Assembly: GCF_000699445.3 (NCBI RefSeq)
Contig: NC_067196.1
Location: forward strand, 5,742,616 to 5,806,615
DNA: 64,000 nt
Direction: 5' to 3'
Source of the DNA: Schistosoma haematobium
Taxonomy: Eukaryota; Platyhelminthes; Trematoda; Strigeidida; Schistosomatidae
In this document: positions 45,251-58,200 of the stretch, one piece after another
Position numbering within the stretch: the first letter of the stretch is position 1
Layout of the letters: each line of letters begins with the position of its first letter
Program-made: the position numbers and the translations under genes
The notes under the pieces: model-generated
What the model was told of the DNA's origin: nothing
Seen by the model: the letters and a program-made list of their open reading frames with translations, nothing else
Database searches by the model: none

Positions 45251-47900
45251 TAAACTCCGTTTCGCGTAATTGAAACCGGTGTCTATATAACACTTCAGTG
45301 ACCTATCCTGAGAGATGATACTTCGTTAGCTTTGATGAGAGTGGATCACAAGTAGGTGGGTGGAACATACAACATGAATCATCAGGATGTGGTGAGCAAT
45401 ACCATTGTTCTCCTGGCAGGTTTGAGTAAAACATTGTCAAAGCTGCTGAGAAAAGGCATTCCTGAGTTAAATGAACTGATATGGGAAGCCAATCAGAAGT
45501 GGTCAAATGAGAACTTGTGTTCACCAGCATAGACTTAGCAAATACAACCGTGGTCCTCAAATTCTCAACCCTGCGTGACTTGGGCCACGTCAACAGGGTT
45601 CGAAGAAATCGAGGGTCACTTTCTAAGTAGCTTAATGATCCAGATGACGCATGGAAATCAGTAAATGAATAGTTTGCTCTACCGACCTTTAGGAGTGTCT
45701 GATCGGCCAAAAAAATTCACAAGAATCTGAACCCCAAGTCTAACTTCCAAACAGCAGGAACCCCAACATCAACGTGCCCGAAAAAGTGGGAAACTGATCA
45801 ACCTTCGTAACGATTCCTCAATAATCATGAACCAAAAAAACATTACTCACTTTCCTATCGGCCAGTACGACAAAACACCAACAAACACTAAGAAAGTCTA
45901 AAAGAAATGCATAAACGTCTCATTCCTAAGGAATCTCGTGAGTCGTTTCTTCACAAAGGAAACATCATTGTCTGTGATGTCTCAGGTAAGACGAACCCTG
46001 ATTATGCAAACTGTGATATTCTACAGTGAAGGTTAATAAAGCAGTTCTCGACCCAGCGAGTTGTACGACTAGGCAGGAAACATAAAAGTTCTAAATCCCG
46101 GCCTACAGAGATAACCAATGGAGCTCACCTAAGGCAAGCTACATTTAACAGTGGACAATCCAATGCCTAACCTTGGGAACAAATAAACAATTGGCACCCG
46201 GTTTCCATGTAACAAACCACAAATATTTAACCCTTAAACAACCTCTGTAATTTCATTTTTCACACTCTGCAATCTCAACTCCATGCTTTATTCATTTTTT
46301 ATTGTCATTTACTTCGTATTCCCTCCTTACAACTGGTAAATAACTGTATCTTGAGTTTTCTTTTGATCTCCACAGATACTGATGGTGTTACACACATTGA
46401 GCCTTAAAAAATACAATGGACCAGAACCTAATAAAACTTGATGCAACTAGAAACTTCTCCAGTGGAAATCAGGGACTCTCAGAAACCATCCATAATTACC
46501 ACAGTCAACCATAACGATGGTTCAACCATTGCAGAACAGATCTTTTTTATTCTAGAATCACGAAAGATAAGCCTTCTCAAGAACATCCACATGCACGCCA
46601 TATATTTTTGCCATATGATGACAAGTGAAGAGCATATATGGTCACACACATACAATGATTTATTTTTCTCGACTATTTGACAGGACCACAATCTCTCACC
46701 TTCAAAACATATTTAATTACATTTTATGAATAGTTAGGCCTCTGATTTTACATGGTATTAGGGGAGCTTAATATCAGTAAAGTAGGGGGGATGGCGTTAC
46801 TGACTAGCAAATGCGATGGCAGGTAAATAACTTCAATCCGCCCATGTTAAATTACAGCTTCTCATAGTCTACTGGGATGTTGAGAACCAATGATGTTGAT
46901 GCTAATTTCTCATGTCAAATACCTTTTTGTGTCGTGTCGTGCCAGTTGGTATTCGAACACTGTATTTCCTTAATTTTAACAATACACATATCAGAGTTTC
47001 AATCATTCTGAATCATCACCGTTTACACGATCCTCCGTTCATAAAAGGTTACACTCTGTCTTGTTTTCTTTAACCTGATGAAATATACCTAATTAGAAAT
47101 TTTCCTTATAAAAAAGGTAAGTCTGAATGGTCATACCTTAGTAATTTAGTCACAAATGACTAAACTTCACTGGTCACGCACGATATCCGTCCTGCTTTTT
47201 GCACTTCCATTTTTTTCTCTTTTTCAGCACCTTCATGTTATGCCACCGAAGTCATATGTTTCACATATAACTTCGTACTGAGTTGTTGCCAATTCGCCCG
47301 GAATTTATCTGGTATCATTATCAAGAAAGCGCAGAGTAATACATCAAAGGGAAAGTCTTTGACTGTCTGCTCTGAAATTAAGTTTAATTCATTCTTGACC
47401 ACAATCCGCTTGTCGCGACACGACCTTCATAAGGCACACCAACTTTCATATTGAGAGCTACAATCTTATAATTATTAACATTCGAACGTATGGAAATGCA
47501 TCCTCTGTTTCCATGGTCAATGTGCCTTACAACGTATAAATTTAGTTGAGTAACTTACTAAGGCCTGTACCGTTCGTAACGATATGGTCTTGCCTGTAGA
47601 CTGACATAACTCATGTAATACGTTGTTGTCTGAGAATACATATTATTATTTTTTTAAAAAGTGATTGACACTCTTGAATCATTTCGTGAAAACACACACT
47701 GGTTACCAGGTAAATTCTACATGCATCCGGAGAAACCAAATACTGAGAGGATTAGACACTTGTGGGCTGTCAAGTATAAGGAAAACATATGGAATTGACA
47801 TGGACTTCTCAATCGGAATACTTCGTGCAGACAGATTGCCGATCCATTCACATAATGCTCCTTCAGACAAACAGGGAGAGAGAGATCACGAGTTTCAAAT
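45251..47900. other. Intergenic; no confident feature
   Basis: The longest open frame (45710-45303, minus, 135 codons) has no motif I recognise; it may be more eroded gypsy sequence. Nothing else stands out. Confidence 0.45.
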
Positions 47901-47901
47901 C

Positions 47902-48260
47902 AAAAGCATCAGCTGCCTACATACGAACGCTTCAACTTTACTGGATAAAAGGGATGAGTCGTATGAAGTAAGTAACTCGAAAAGAATTCACCTGGTAGAA
48001 ATATCTGAAACATGGGCAGCTTCACAGATTACTGATAGGAGCTGGCAATACTCGGGATATCTTTATTCTGCAATGACACGAAAACGGAAATGGGAGACAG
48101 AACCGCCTTGTACTTACGATCTTGCCTGGTAACATACCAAAGTATACACCCAGGAGTTTATCAATTTTGATGAATCTGTATGTTGCTCCGTGAGACTTTC
48201 TAGCAATTCAGGTAACTCTCTTCTAGAGACATACCAGGTTGACAGTGATCTAGGAGTCTT
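47902..48260 (+). pseudogene. CR1-like LINE endonuclease N-terminus
   Basis: Plus strand: KSISCLHTNASTLLDKRDE, LVEISETWAAS (endonuclease ETW motif), ITDRSWQYSGY, then after a frameshift INFDESVCCSVRLSS. These are the first AP-endonuclease blocks of CR1/SR1 LINEs. The rest is lost or scrambled toward 48900. Confidence 0.8.
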
Positions 48261-48934
48261 TGTACGCTATGATTGATTGTCTTACACCAACTCCGACAAA
48301 AATGCCTTTGGAGCAAGTTGCACACTAGGGATGTTGAAGCGCATTTTTGGCCAGTTAGATGGTAACAGTTTCCAGTAAATTTCTGACGGTTTTATCCGAC
48401 ACTATTTAGAGTGCGACATAATAACTTTCCTCCCCTCACCCTATAAGGTCGAAAATACTTCGAGATGTATTCGAAGTTTAGCCACGAAATCATTTATGGG
48501 ACTCGAACTAGGACAAACCACATATCACTCAATCTCTGCCCAAACAAGTATAGGCGTCTCCAAACGGGCCGTTTGATGATTATTCCGGTGCAATTATGAC
48601 CCCCAAAACCCCTACATTAGGCGACTGAGCCGTCGTCAGCAGGATTGAAAGGGGTCGGAGGTCACCGCCGAAGATGCTGAACTGCCCAATGACTCATTAA
48701 ATCCAAAACAGTCCACTATATCCCTTTCCATTCTTACTTGGGCTCAGTCCGAACACAAACCTTGGAATCACAGTGTGGCGAAATGGAGTGTAAGCGAACT
48801 TTCCAAGTTCCACTAGTGGTGGAATTTCGGAATTCGCTCTCGGCTGAGACCGTCCAAGAGACTTACCAAGTGTTCTTCAAGAGGAGGCTCAACATATTCT
48901 CAAGGACTCAGGATATAACTTCGCCATGATTTAC

Positions 48935-49040
48935 TTATAATTGTCTTTCTATCATTAAATATACCTTGGTTCCTATCTAAAGGCATCAGTGATTCATTCA
49001 TACTAGATACGGAAGCATGGTAAGCGAAATCTATTCCATC
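48935..49040 (-). mobile_element. CR1-like endonuclease fragment next to SRFBP1
   Basis: Collinear with 7391-7490 (ATTAAATATACC, GGTTCCTA, GATACGGAAGC). It lies about 200 bp before the SRFBP1 start codon. Confidence 0.7.
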
Positions 49041-49112
49041 CACAACATTTTGAATCCTCTTTCTTCCCTAGTATGTTGTTGAAGTTCCTCGTGGACGTTT
49101 TCGTATCACCCA

Positions 49113-49140
49113 AAGGTCGTCAATAAATTTCGGTCTCGCC
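49113..49140. mobile_element. MITE right terminus
   Basis: AAAGGTCGTCAATAAATTTC followed by GGTCTCGCC matches the right ends at 41120-41146 and 63160-63187. The rest of the element is absent. It sits 100 bp before the SRFBP1 ATG. Confidence 0.65.
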
Positions 49141-49240
49141 CTCCATTTTCCCACAGCGATCTCAAATCTTCGAAAGTTTAACACCCGTAATGTTAGGGTC
49201 TGTTATTTAAAGGCGCAATATATGTATTGAGCGGTGCCAA

Positions 49241-52200
49241 ATGTCTTTGACCTTCAACCTGGATGATCATGTTCCCGAGCCTTCCACTTCTGTAGAAGAA
49301 TTAAACAAAGAATTAACTAAAATGCGTAAAATAGTGCGAGCTGCCAAGGTATAATGTAAAGTATTTTCTAAAACTCAGGTGTATGCATTCCGAGATTTGA
49401 TGCGGAACGTCAAAGAATTACGAGAACAGATGTCTCGTCTTGGAGGCTGCAGACGATTAGAAAGCAAAATAGAACACAGAATTTCTGATATAAAGCTCCT
49501 GCACAACCTCTCGGTCGTCCGTTTATGCAAACGGTTATTGGCAGACGAACATGATAAAAAGCACGTATGTCCTCAGATACCTTTTTAAATAGGTTAAACA
49601 TGAGACCGATGTCCATTCCGAGTTTCTTCATACCTCGCAAAATTCATTCTCTAAGACACGGCTTAAAGGTTTCGTCGGAGCTATATGCTATGCCGCTAAA
49701 CCGTACTGATTTCAATAATTTGGATTTGGGAGCTCATATGTTTAATGTGTGATTCTATGTTGTTTTTTTATAGTTACGTAATGAAAACCTATGCAAACAG
49801 TGTAAGAGTCCAAGTGTAGAGACGAACGTTCAATTTCCACACGTTCCTGTATGCCTTACTAGTACTCAACTACCGTGTTAAAGATAAACATAGATATCTC
49901 TAGTACTCATTTGTCTCAAATGTAAATGTTCTTGGGGTTTTCAAGACTCCAAACTTTATAGCTAATTTATCAGAGCAAGCTGCACAGTGTCACGATCAGA
50001 TCTTACCCGTAAGTTACGTCAATTATTTGAGGTATTACAACCTATCAACTCAGTGTCCTAAGTAGTTACAAATATCACGATGGTAAACAACATAACTTTC
50101 CCGATTTAACACTTTGAAATTCGTAATACATCTTAAAATGTGTATGACGTGAAAAAAGCTACAACTACTAAATACTGGTGGTGCAATCGTGAAATAAATG
50201 TTTCTGAAAATACTCTACTAAAATCTTCAAAAACATAGCTCCCTACTTTTTTGTCACCACTTGACAATGTGGTATCGAGTGTACTTCTAATGAAATCTCA
50301 GGTTAGAGTTACTAAAATTGTGCTAGTTTGATGTGTTGAATCCATAACCAGTGCTTTTTGTTACCATCTAAGCTGCTGTCCTCAAGATTAATTTTGTGAC
50401 AAGATTATCACAGTGTTTACTTGTCGTACTGTTTACATATAGTAAACACCAGTACTTTGTTGAGTGGACTCAACACCTGACAAGCAAGTGATGTTTTTGG
50501 ATTTAGTTCAACTCCAGCTAAAAATTGCTTTCAGATAGAATGATTCGACCACTGAAATTGTTCTCTATTCTTAGAAAGTAAGAGTTTCGGCAAGACTATG
50601 ATTTATGGACGAATCAATCCAATTTACGATAACAGGTCTTAGACTTCTGCGCAAAATTCATTCGCTTATTTGTTTAAATAGCGTTTCGGCATTTTAGCTT
50701 ATGAAAACAATAAATATGATTCCTAACCCTAACCATCAACTGTAAATCGTAATCCCTATTCTTCACACTGTTTTATAACCCTGAGTTAGCCCTAGTAAGC
50801 CGGTAGACATCCTCATGGTCGCTGTAGCACTATTCAAATGTCGTCCATAAATTATAGTCTCGTCAAGTTTTTATTCTATTTATTGTTTTTGAAATATATC
50901 TCATTTTGATATGACTAGTCATCAGATAAGTTTCATTTCTCTATCTCTATTTCATACACATTCAAAGATTTTGGTCCAAAAATCAAAATATACCTAGTTT
51001 TTGTTTTCATTCGCCTAGAAATCTAAATGAGTTTCATCATCAGCCACATCTCATTTCTCGATCTTAGTCAATTGTTGTGCTTGCTGCTAATTTCATCACA
51101 CATATATTCTATGTACGTGCTTTGTAAAGCCGTCTAGGCAGCAAATTCATTAGTCTTTTAATCAGATTAAATGAATCCATTGAAAATGGTCTGAGATTTG
51201 CGTTTCTACTAACCCATTGTGTCTCTTGATATCTTTTCTTAAGGCTTTTCTGTTTACTCACTTAACACTAAACTCGATACATAAGTATGTAAGGAATTTA
51301 AAGGTGACTCACCCAGCGAGACGCTTAAGTTGGACAGATCAATTTAGAAAACTTGTAGTGTAGGCAAGCTATAGATGATGTTTTCTACACACCCGGCGGT
51401 CATTGATAGATAAAATCTCTAGACTAGCTACCCTTTTTCCTGTCTATCGATTCATCTGCTTTAGTGGAGGAACTTGTATTAGATTGCCCACAAACGTTTT
51501 TCGTGCTCATGTGCTTAGACATGTCTATTCTGATCAGTAGTCTCAATCTCACTTAACGCTAAAATTTGTATACTTCATACTATTCATATCAGTAGCCTTG
51601 AGTGCTGTTAGAGGTATGAGGACGGTTATCGATCCCCAGTGGTCCACACCGTGAAAGGGTTCTTCTAGAGGCACCCAAAAAGGAAATTGGGTTAGAGTTA
51701 GTCTTAGTGACCTGAAAGCGTGACCGCAGTGCCCAAGGGACAACTGCTTGAGGCCGGTTACGCAGGACCTTTTTGTGAGTAATTTTCGTGTCAGCTCTGT
51801 ACTTGTTGAAACCTTACCGGCAGAGATTAAACTCCGTGAGGTAGGTCAAGGAGTGAATTTTTAAGGTCAGCAGTACGACTTCTTCCTCGAACATTAGGTT
51901 TGCTGCTTTTAGTATTACCGCTCTTCAACCGACCTGCCTGGCATGGTAGGATCTTGATGAACGATTGTTCCAGCGAGTATAGCTCGGTTGGTCCCTCGAG
52001 ATAGGTAAGCCCAGCCACCACGTCAAGATAACATTAACGGTCGGGACCAACATTAACAATGTTATTTTATAATCCAATAATTTTAAACGATATATTTTCT
52101 TTAAACCTGATCACTTTTTGGATTACTAGTTTGGATTTATAACCGTACAACTTGAAGATGATTTCTTGAAAAAAATATTCTTCGTTCATATATCTGTTTT

Positions 52201-55200
52201 TAATATAATTGGAATTTTTCGATGACTAAAATATGTAACTGTTGATTGGAAGCCCGGCCATTGCTTTCACCTTGACGTGATGGTTGGGCTAACCTATCGT
52301 GATGAACCAATCGGGATATACACACTGGGATTAGAAAAGGTCAACCCTAAATATTCGCTCCTTGACCTACCTCATCTTGTCGTGCTACTGAGGCTTGGCA
52401 ACTTGGACCAATGCATATATGTGCTTGGCCCTACGTTGTAGGCTGATTGACTAACTTCATTGGAAGGAATTCAGTGGCGAGAGGGTGTGTGAATATTCTC
52501 GATTATCGATTTATTGCACAGCAGTATAAAAAATAATCATTCATATTATTCTTACTAGCTTCAGAAATATGGACGTAATCTCACTCAAGAAGACCGTTTA
52601 GTTATACGTCTCAAATCATCGAAACCTGTATCAACCTTCATCAAATCATTTCGTGAAAAACATGAGGACTGGATTAGTCTGGTTCATTATTTGGTTTACA
52701 AAAATGTGTCAGGTAAATGGAAGTCAAGAGAACAGAAACGTCGAAATAGGAAAGTTCGTGGATCCTTACCATTGCCTCCTGCACCTGTTAAGGAAACAGG
52801 ATTTAGTATTCCGGAGGATCAAAGGTAAAGCTTAATTTAGTTAGATATTTCAACCATCAAAGTGACGAGATTATTTTTTATTGTGTGATCATTTCAGTTC
52901 CCACATAAAATGTTTACTCTAATTAATTATTTGTACAGGCAATTTTATGTTATATACACCAGTATTTCACTAACATTGTCCGATTTTATTCAACGTAGAT
53001 TGAACTTTTGTGAATCTTGCTTGTCGAATTATGTATTCCAAAATCAATTATATATGAATTTACGTTTAGGTAAATTACAAGCAAATATTTCAAACTTTAT
53101 CCGACTGATGAAATCGTTTGATTTTCAAGATAAACTGATCAATTTAACTGAATTGAGTACTCAAGCATCGCTTGTATTAATAGAAATGTCTATAGTTTGC
53201 CACATTAAATTCACCGATCTTTGCAGTACTGTCATTTTGAAAAAAAAACATCAAAAAAGCTGGAAAAGTCCTGCTGTAATCATGATGTCAATTCATTCCT
53301 GATCAATCATGATAGATAACACTAATTTGTCCTTGATTATATTGTGTGCTCATGAAAAGGGAGCACTTCCTGTAGGTTTTCATTTTTCTATCCCTACAGC
53401 ACAAATGTTTGAATTGCCAATCAGTGTCCAATTCGGAAACCCCTATAATCAAATGGATACCTTAGACCATACATCCTTAAAGAATCAAAGTTAGTGTAAA
53501 GCTAAATCTTTAAATATAACGCACCATTCTCATGTTCCTTGACAAAAGCAGAGAAGCATATCAACTTCTCATAATTTCAAATTATTAAAAAGTTTGTAAC
53601 AGTGCTGAAATTATTCTTGTTAAACCTGATACGACATCATGTGTTGTTGTTACTAATTAATGCGGTTACGGGAATATGATGGTAGCCATTCTCAGTGACG
53701 AGAGCAAATTTATGGCCGATGTTAACTCTGAAGAATTATGCAAATTATAAAGGAAAATCGACTCGAATTTAATGGAATTTCTTAACATGAATGCTATTAA
53801 CAAATAGGAATCTAATTTGTTAAAACCTATGTGTCTACTGTATCCGCATTTTTATAGACTTCCAAGAATTCATAAGCTCAATACCCCCTTACGTTTAATC
53901 TTGTCTGTATAAAATCCACCTACACATAATCTTGCGAAAAGGGTAACGAAAGTGTTAACTCGTATTCTAAACTAATTTTTATTACTATTTTTTGGAAGGT
54001 TCATTCGAATTAGTTACTTGATGGATATCAGTATTAGTACTAAGGCAATGTAATCACTTGGTGTAAACACTTTATATACAAATGTACCTCTTAGGAAGAC
54101 TTGATATTTTGTGTGACTATCTGTATCATTAAACAATCCTCAGGTCCCATTTCCTGTAAAATCTCTGGAGGATTTATTATTATTGTGTACTGATAATGTG
54201 AAATTCACTTTTTAGTAGAAGCATTTTCGACAAATTGATGATGTAGCTATGAATAGTCCTTTAGGACCGTTTGTGGCCGATATGTTTGCGGTATATGTGG
54301 AAAATCTAGCGGAAGACTCAATTCAAAAGATATCTCTATAATCAATACGTGGATGACATATTAGTCATAAGTGATAAACGTAAAGTGCGAACCGCATGTT
54401 GCAGGAACTCAACATAACTCAAAATCACATCTGTTTTACATGAGAAGAAGAGGTGAATAACCTACTTCCATCAAACGTTCTGTGTATAGAAAGCCAATAC
54501 GGATAAGGTCACATCTTAATTTTTATAGTCACTATCCAGTTCAGTACGAACGCGGATGAATAAAACGGTTATTCAATAGGATCAATCGTATTTGAACTAG
54601 CGATATTATTGAGGGAGACGATACGCTTTCTACTGTAATATTGATTAATAACGGTTATTCATCGAAGTTTACAAACTCCTGGATATGTAGCAATATGACC
54701 TACGACGTTTTTGGCACCCAAAAAACTTGTCTATATTACCCTACAATTCAGAGGTAACTCAAATAGTCTCATGTTGTAACGGTGACTTAGATTAACTATA
54801 AGACATTTTACGCAGCCCAACTGATCACTATCTAAAAACCAAAGTCTCTGTTTCACCAAAAACCCGAACAGTATGTAAATGGTCGTGTCACATCCTATTA
54901 CGTCTGCCAATTTACATGTATATGCGAAAACATATATACAGGAAGGAGTAATCTTGAGCTGTAAGTTACTGTTTGAACACATACATAAATGGCAACAAAG
55001 AAATGTGTTTCAATGGTCGAATAAGGTTACAGGACAGACAAATATATTTCTCAACTGCAAAATATTTGCTTGGAACGGTTCATACAGTTGATATCAAGTC
55101 CGCCTTTTTGATGTTATGCAGGAGTTCAGGGGCATATAATAAGGTTTATTGAAGCCCTGGCTATACGAAAACTGAAACCATTACATGTTAAAAGCAGTTT

Positions 55201-58200
55201 GTTCTTAGTCTCAACTTACCCTGGTAATACTTATTTATTATCTAGCGTGGTTTTGACATTGTGTACTTTATTTTTATTTTTCTAATATATAATATCTTAA
55301 CTAGTATACATGTGATCAGATTTTTCGAAACTTATTTTACAAATATATCACGTAGTTCTGGTAAACTTCATCGTCTCATCGCATTATCCTCTCTTTTACA
55401 ATTTTAATGTCTGTTTTATGTCATGCTATTTTCAAAGCCGGAGACCTTATCTAAGAAATGTTCTATGTGAATGAAAAGCATCCCGGTTATCATCACCCAT
55501 CTATTTATGAACCAGTATTCTTAATCCATTACAATTCAGTAGTTCTTGGCACATTGCGAGTTATATTGCGTACGTACGAAGAATAGATCTCTCTTTGTAT
55601 ATTTAGCTTAGAGTCATATTAAATTTTGTAAAGGTCAAGAAAACCCGTTTGTAGTGATCAAAGAGAATGTCTAACTACTCAAACTAAAGTGGTTATGGTG
55701 AGGTTCGAATCCGCGATCATGGTAACTACTTTTCCTAAATATATCGTTAATTAGTAGTAGTGCCACTATCTGCTGAAACTGAAGTAGATGGATTAGGCTT
55801 CTAAACACATTTTTTCATCTCAGTATTTTGTTTAGAATCGCATCTCATGTCAAAATTTAATCTTACTCCTTATTTCTATTAATATTTAAACTTGTTATAA
55901 ATGACTGAATAACTAATTATCTTCAAGTTATTTACCATTACATTTTGTTCTGAACCCATTTTCATTTCTTTAGCAACAATCTCTCATCCTATCGTATTCA
56001 CAACGTATGTTCAGAATCTGAAAGTTGCATAAAAACACTGTCAGTCCAACATACTCTTAGTGGTAATAGCATACTCAGTGATACTAATTCAGATATGCCA
56101 GAAATAATCACTCGGTTACTTGAACGAAAAGGTATTAAAAAAAGTGAAGATTCCAATACCATGGATAATCATACGTATATGACAAATGGATCAATGGAAC
56201 AAACAGTAAATAAACCAAAGAGAGTAAAACTTCCATTAAAATCTGATGTAAGACTCATTCACCATATTCCTTAATTTTTATTAATATATTAATATATCTT
56301 TAAGGAAATTCAAGCAATGGTTTCAGTTGGCTTAGCTTTATGACAAAGTTAAGAAGATTAAAGGAGAATCTGTGATCGATTATAGCAGCCATTTGTTAAA
56401 TATTACGAGAATATTCATGTGAGAAATCTATTGGTTCATGCAATTAGGATGTACGTTTATAGGTCACTCATTCACCTTCAAACTACTGCTGTTATAATAT
56501 AGTGAAGTAAACGTTAGGTTATAAGCTTAACTAGTTTTCGTCTACCATATACCCTTTCAGAATTAAATCTAAACTACTGTTCATCATAATAGACAAAATA
56601 AACTCAACTGAAATCAAGTTGTGAAATAGATTGTCTTCAAAGTGAACAATTTCTGCAAGTCTATGCTGATAATCATGCTCTTATTTGATGGAGTTTACTA
56701 AAATCAAGGATGAGACATATCCTCAGTGGTAATTTAGGGTGGCCACTTGATATCTTCAATTGACTAGACTTAGAAATTGGGACTATTTTATTCCGATTTG
56801 ATGGGTAAAGAATTCAGGTTTGAACCCCGCAACGTCTATTTCAGCCTAAGTAGTCGAATAGTTCCACTAGCTTTCACACAATGTGGCTGAAAATCGAGTA
56901 CATAAATCCGTACTTAATAAAAGAGTTACGTCGTTATTATTATGTATTGATAGTTTAACTTTTATAATTATTTATATCATACCTAGTTAGGCATTTTTCA
57001 CTCCAGATGTGTTTTCCGCTCATTTAGAATTATTGTTGATTATCAGTTGTCTCAAAGGATATTTAACTTCTTTTTTTTTACGACTAAGCGTAATCTTGAA
57101 TGGTTAACACTGATCTAAAGATGGATTATTTTAAAAATTTATCCATCAGAAATCTAGCATTCTTCTCCTTGACCCTATTTTTAAAATTAAGTATTCAAGA
57201 TTTAGCTACAAAAATAGTCAAACGTAAGTTTTGTATATGTTAATACTTATATGCAAAATTTGTATGTAAAAAAGGTGGGGACTCATCGTTTTGTCAAGTA
57301 ATTCAATACGTTTAGAGGGTACTTTTTAACGATAAATAGCTTTGTCAAGATCTGATAATTTCAAATGACATAACCATTTGTTTGTAATAACAATATTTCA
57401 GTAATTTATCGTCATTTCATTTTATTTGTGTGTGGGCTATAATACTGCCTGGGTGCTCAGACCGAAGCAGGTGATTTTGTTAGGGGGCCACAGCTGGAGC
57501 GTTTGACTTAAAGGTCTAATCCACAAGGCAGTGGAGCAACGTCAGGAGATGCTGTTCCATGGTAACTGGTGACCAATAATTGGTTCATTGTTATGTATCT
57601 GGTGCCCCTTTGTAACAATATTTATGCGTTCAAATAAATAAATAAACAATATTAGTATATTCATAATATCTTATTATTAAAATAATGGATTTCAGAAATT
57701 AGGCAACATTTTGCGAGTCGTTTTATTTTTAGTAATTAAATAATTGTTTTCTATTGAGATCATGAACCGATTGATGTTAGGTCACCACTGAAAACGTGGA
57801 AGTCCAATTGTGTGACTCCTCAGCAGTGCGCACCCACAATTCCGCCTGTGTCATCCTAACCCAGCTCTTTTGGTCTCGCACGCGAACGCTTAACCTCTAG
57901 ACCACTGAGCCGGCTGGCATCCAATGGTGTTAATGTCTAACCTCGAACAACTCATGAAATTGCTCGACCATCTCCTATTGTACTGAGGTAGATACTTGAC
58001 ACATATTGGCTCCACTGGTCACGATTTCTCACTAGAACTCCGAGAATTCCCTCACGAAGCTAGTCAATAGTGAGCACATGGTAATTATCAGTATGAGGTT
58101 GTGGAGATTATTGTTTCTTAATATCAATAATACTACTTTCAAGTAGACTATTGAAACTTGACAAAATTATTTTATACTTTGCGAAAAAGAAATACAAAGA

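Noticed and set aside
45303..45710. 135-codon open frame on the minus strand
   Set aside because: No motif, no splice partner and no second copy; it lies beside gypsy debris and may be eroded retroelement sequence. Not called as a gene.
47665..47901. N-terminal 79 codons of the 155-codon frame
   Set aside because: Endonuclease similarity starts only at 47902; the earlier part has no match and is not claimed.
52910..53302. 130-codon open frame on the plus strand in SRFBP1 intron 3
   Set aside because: AT-biased composition and no domain. Could be the N-terminus of the Penelope remnant downstream, but no motif supports it.
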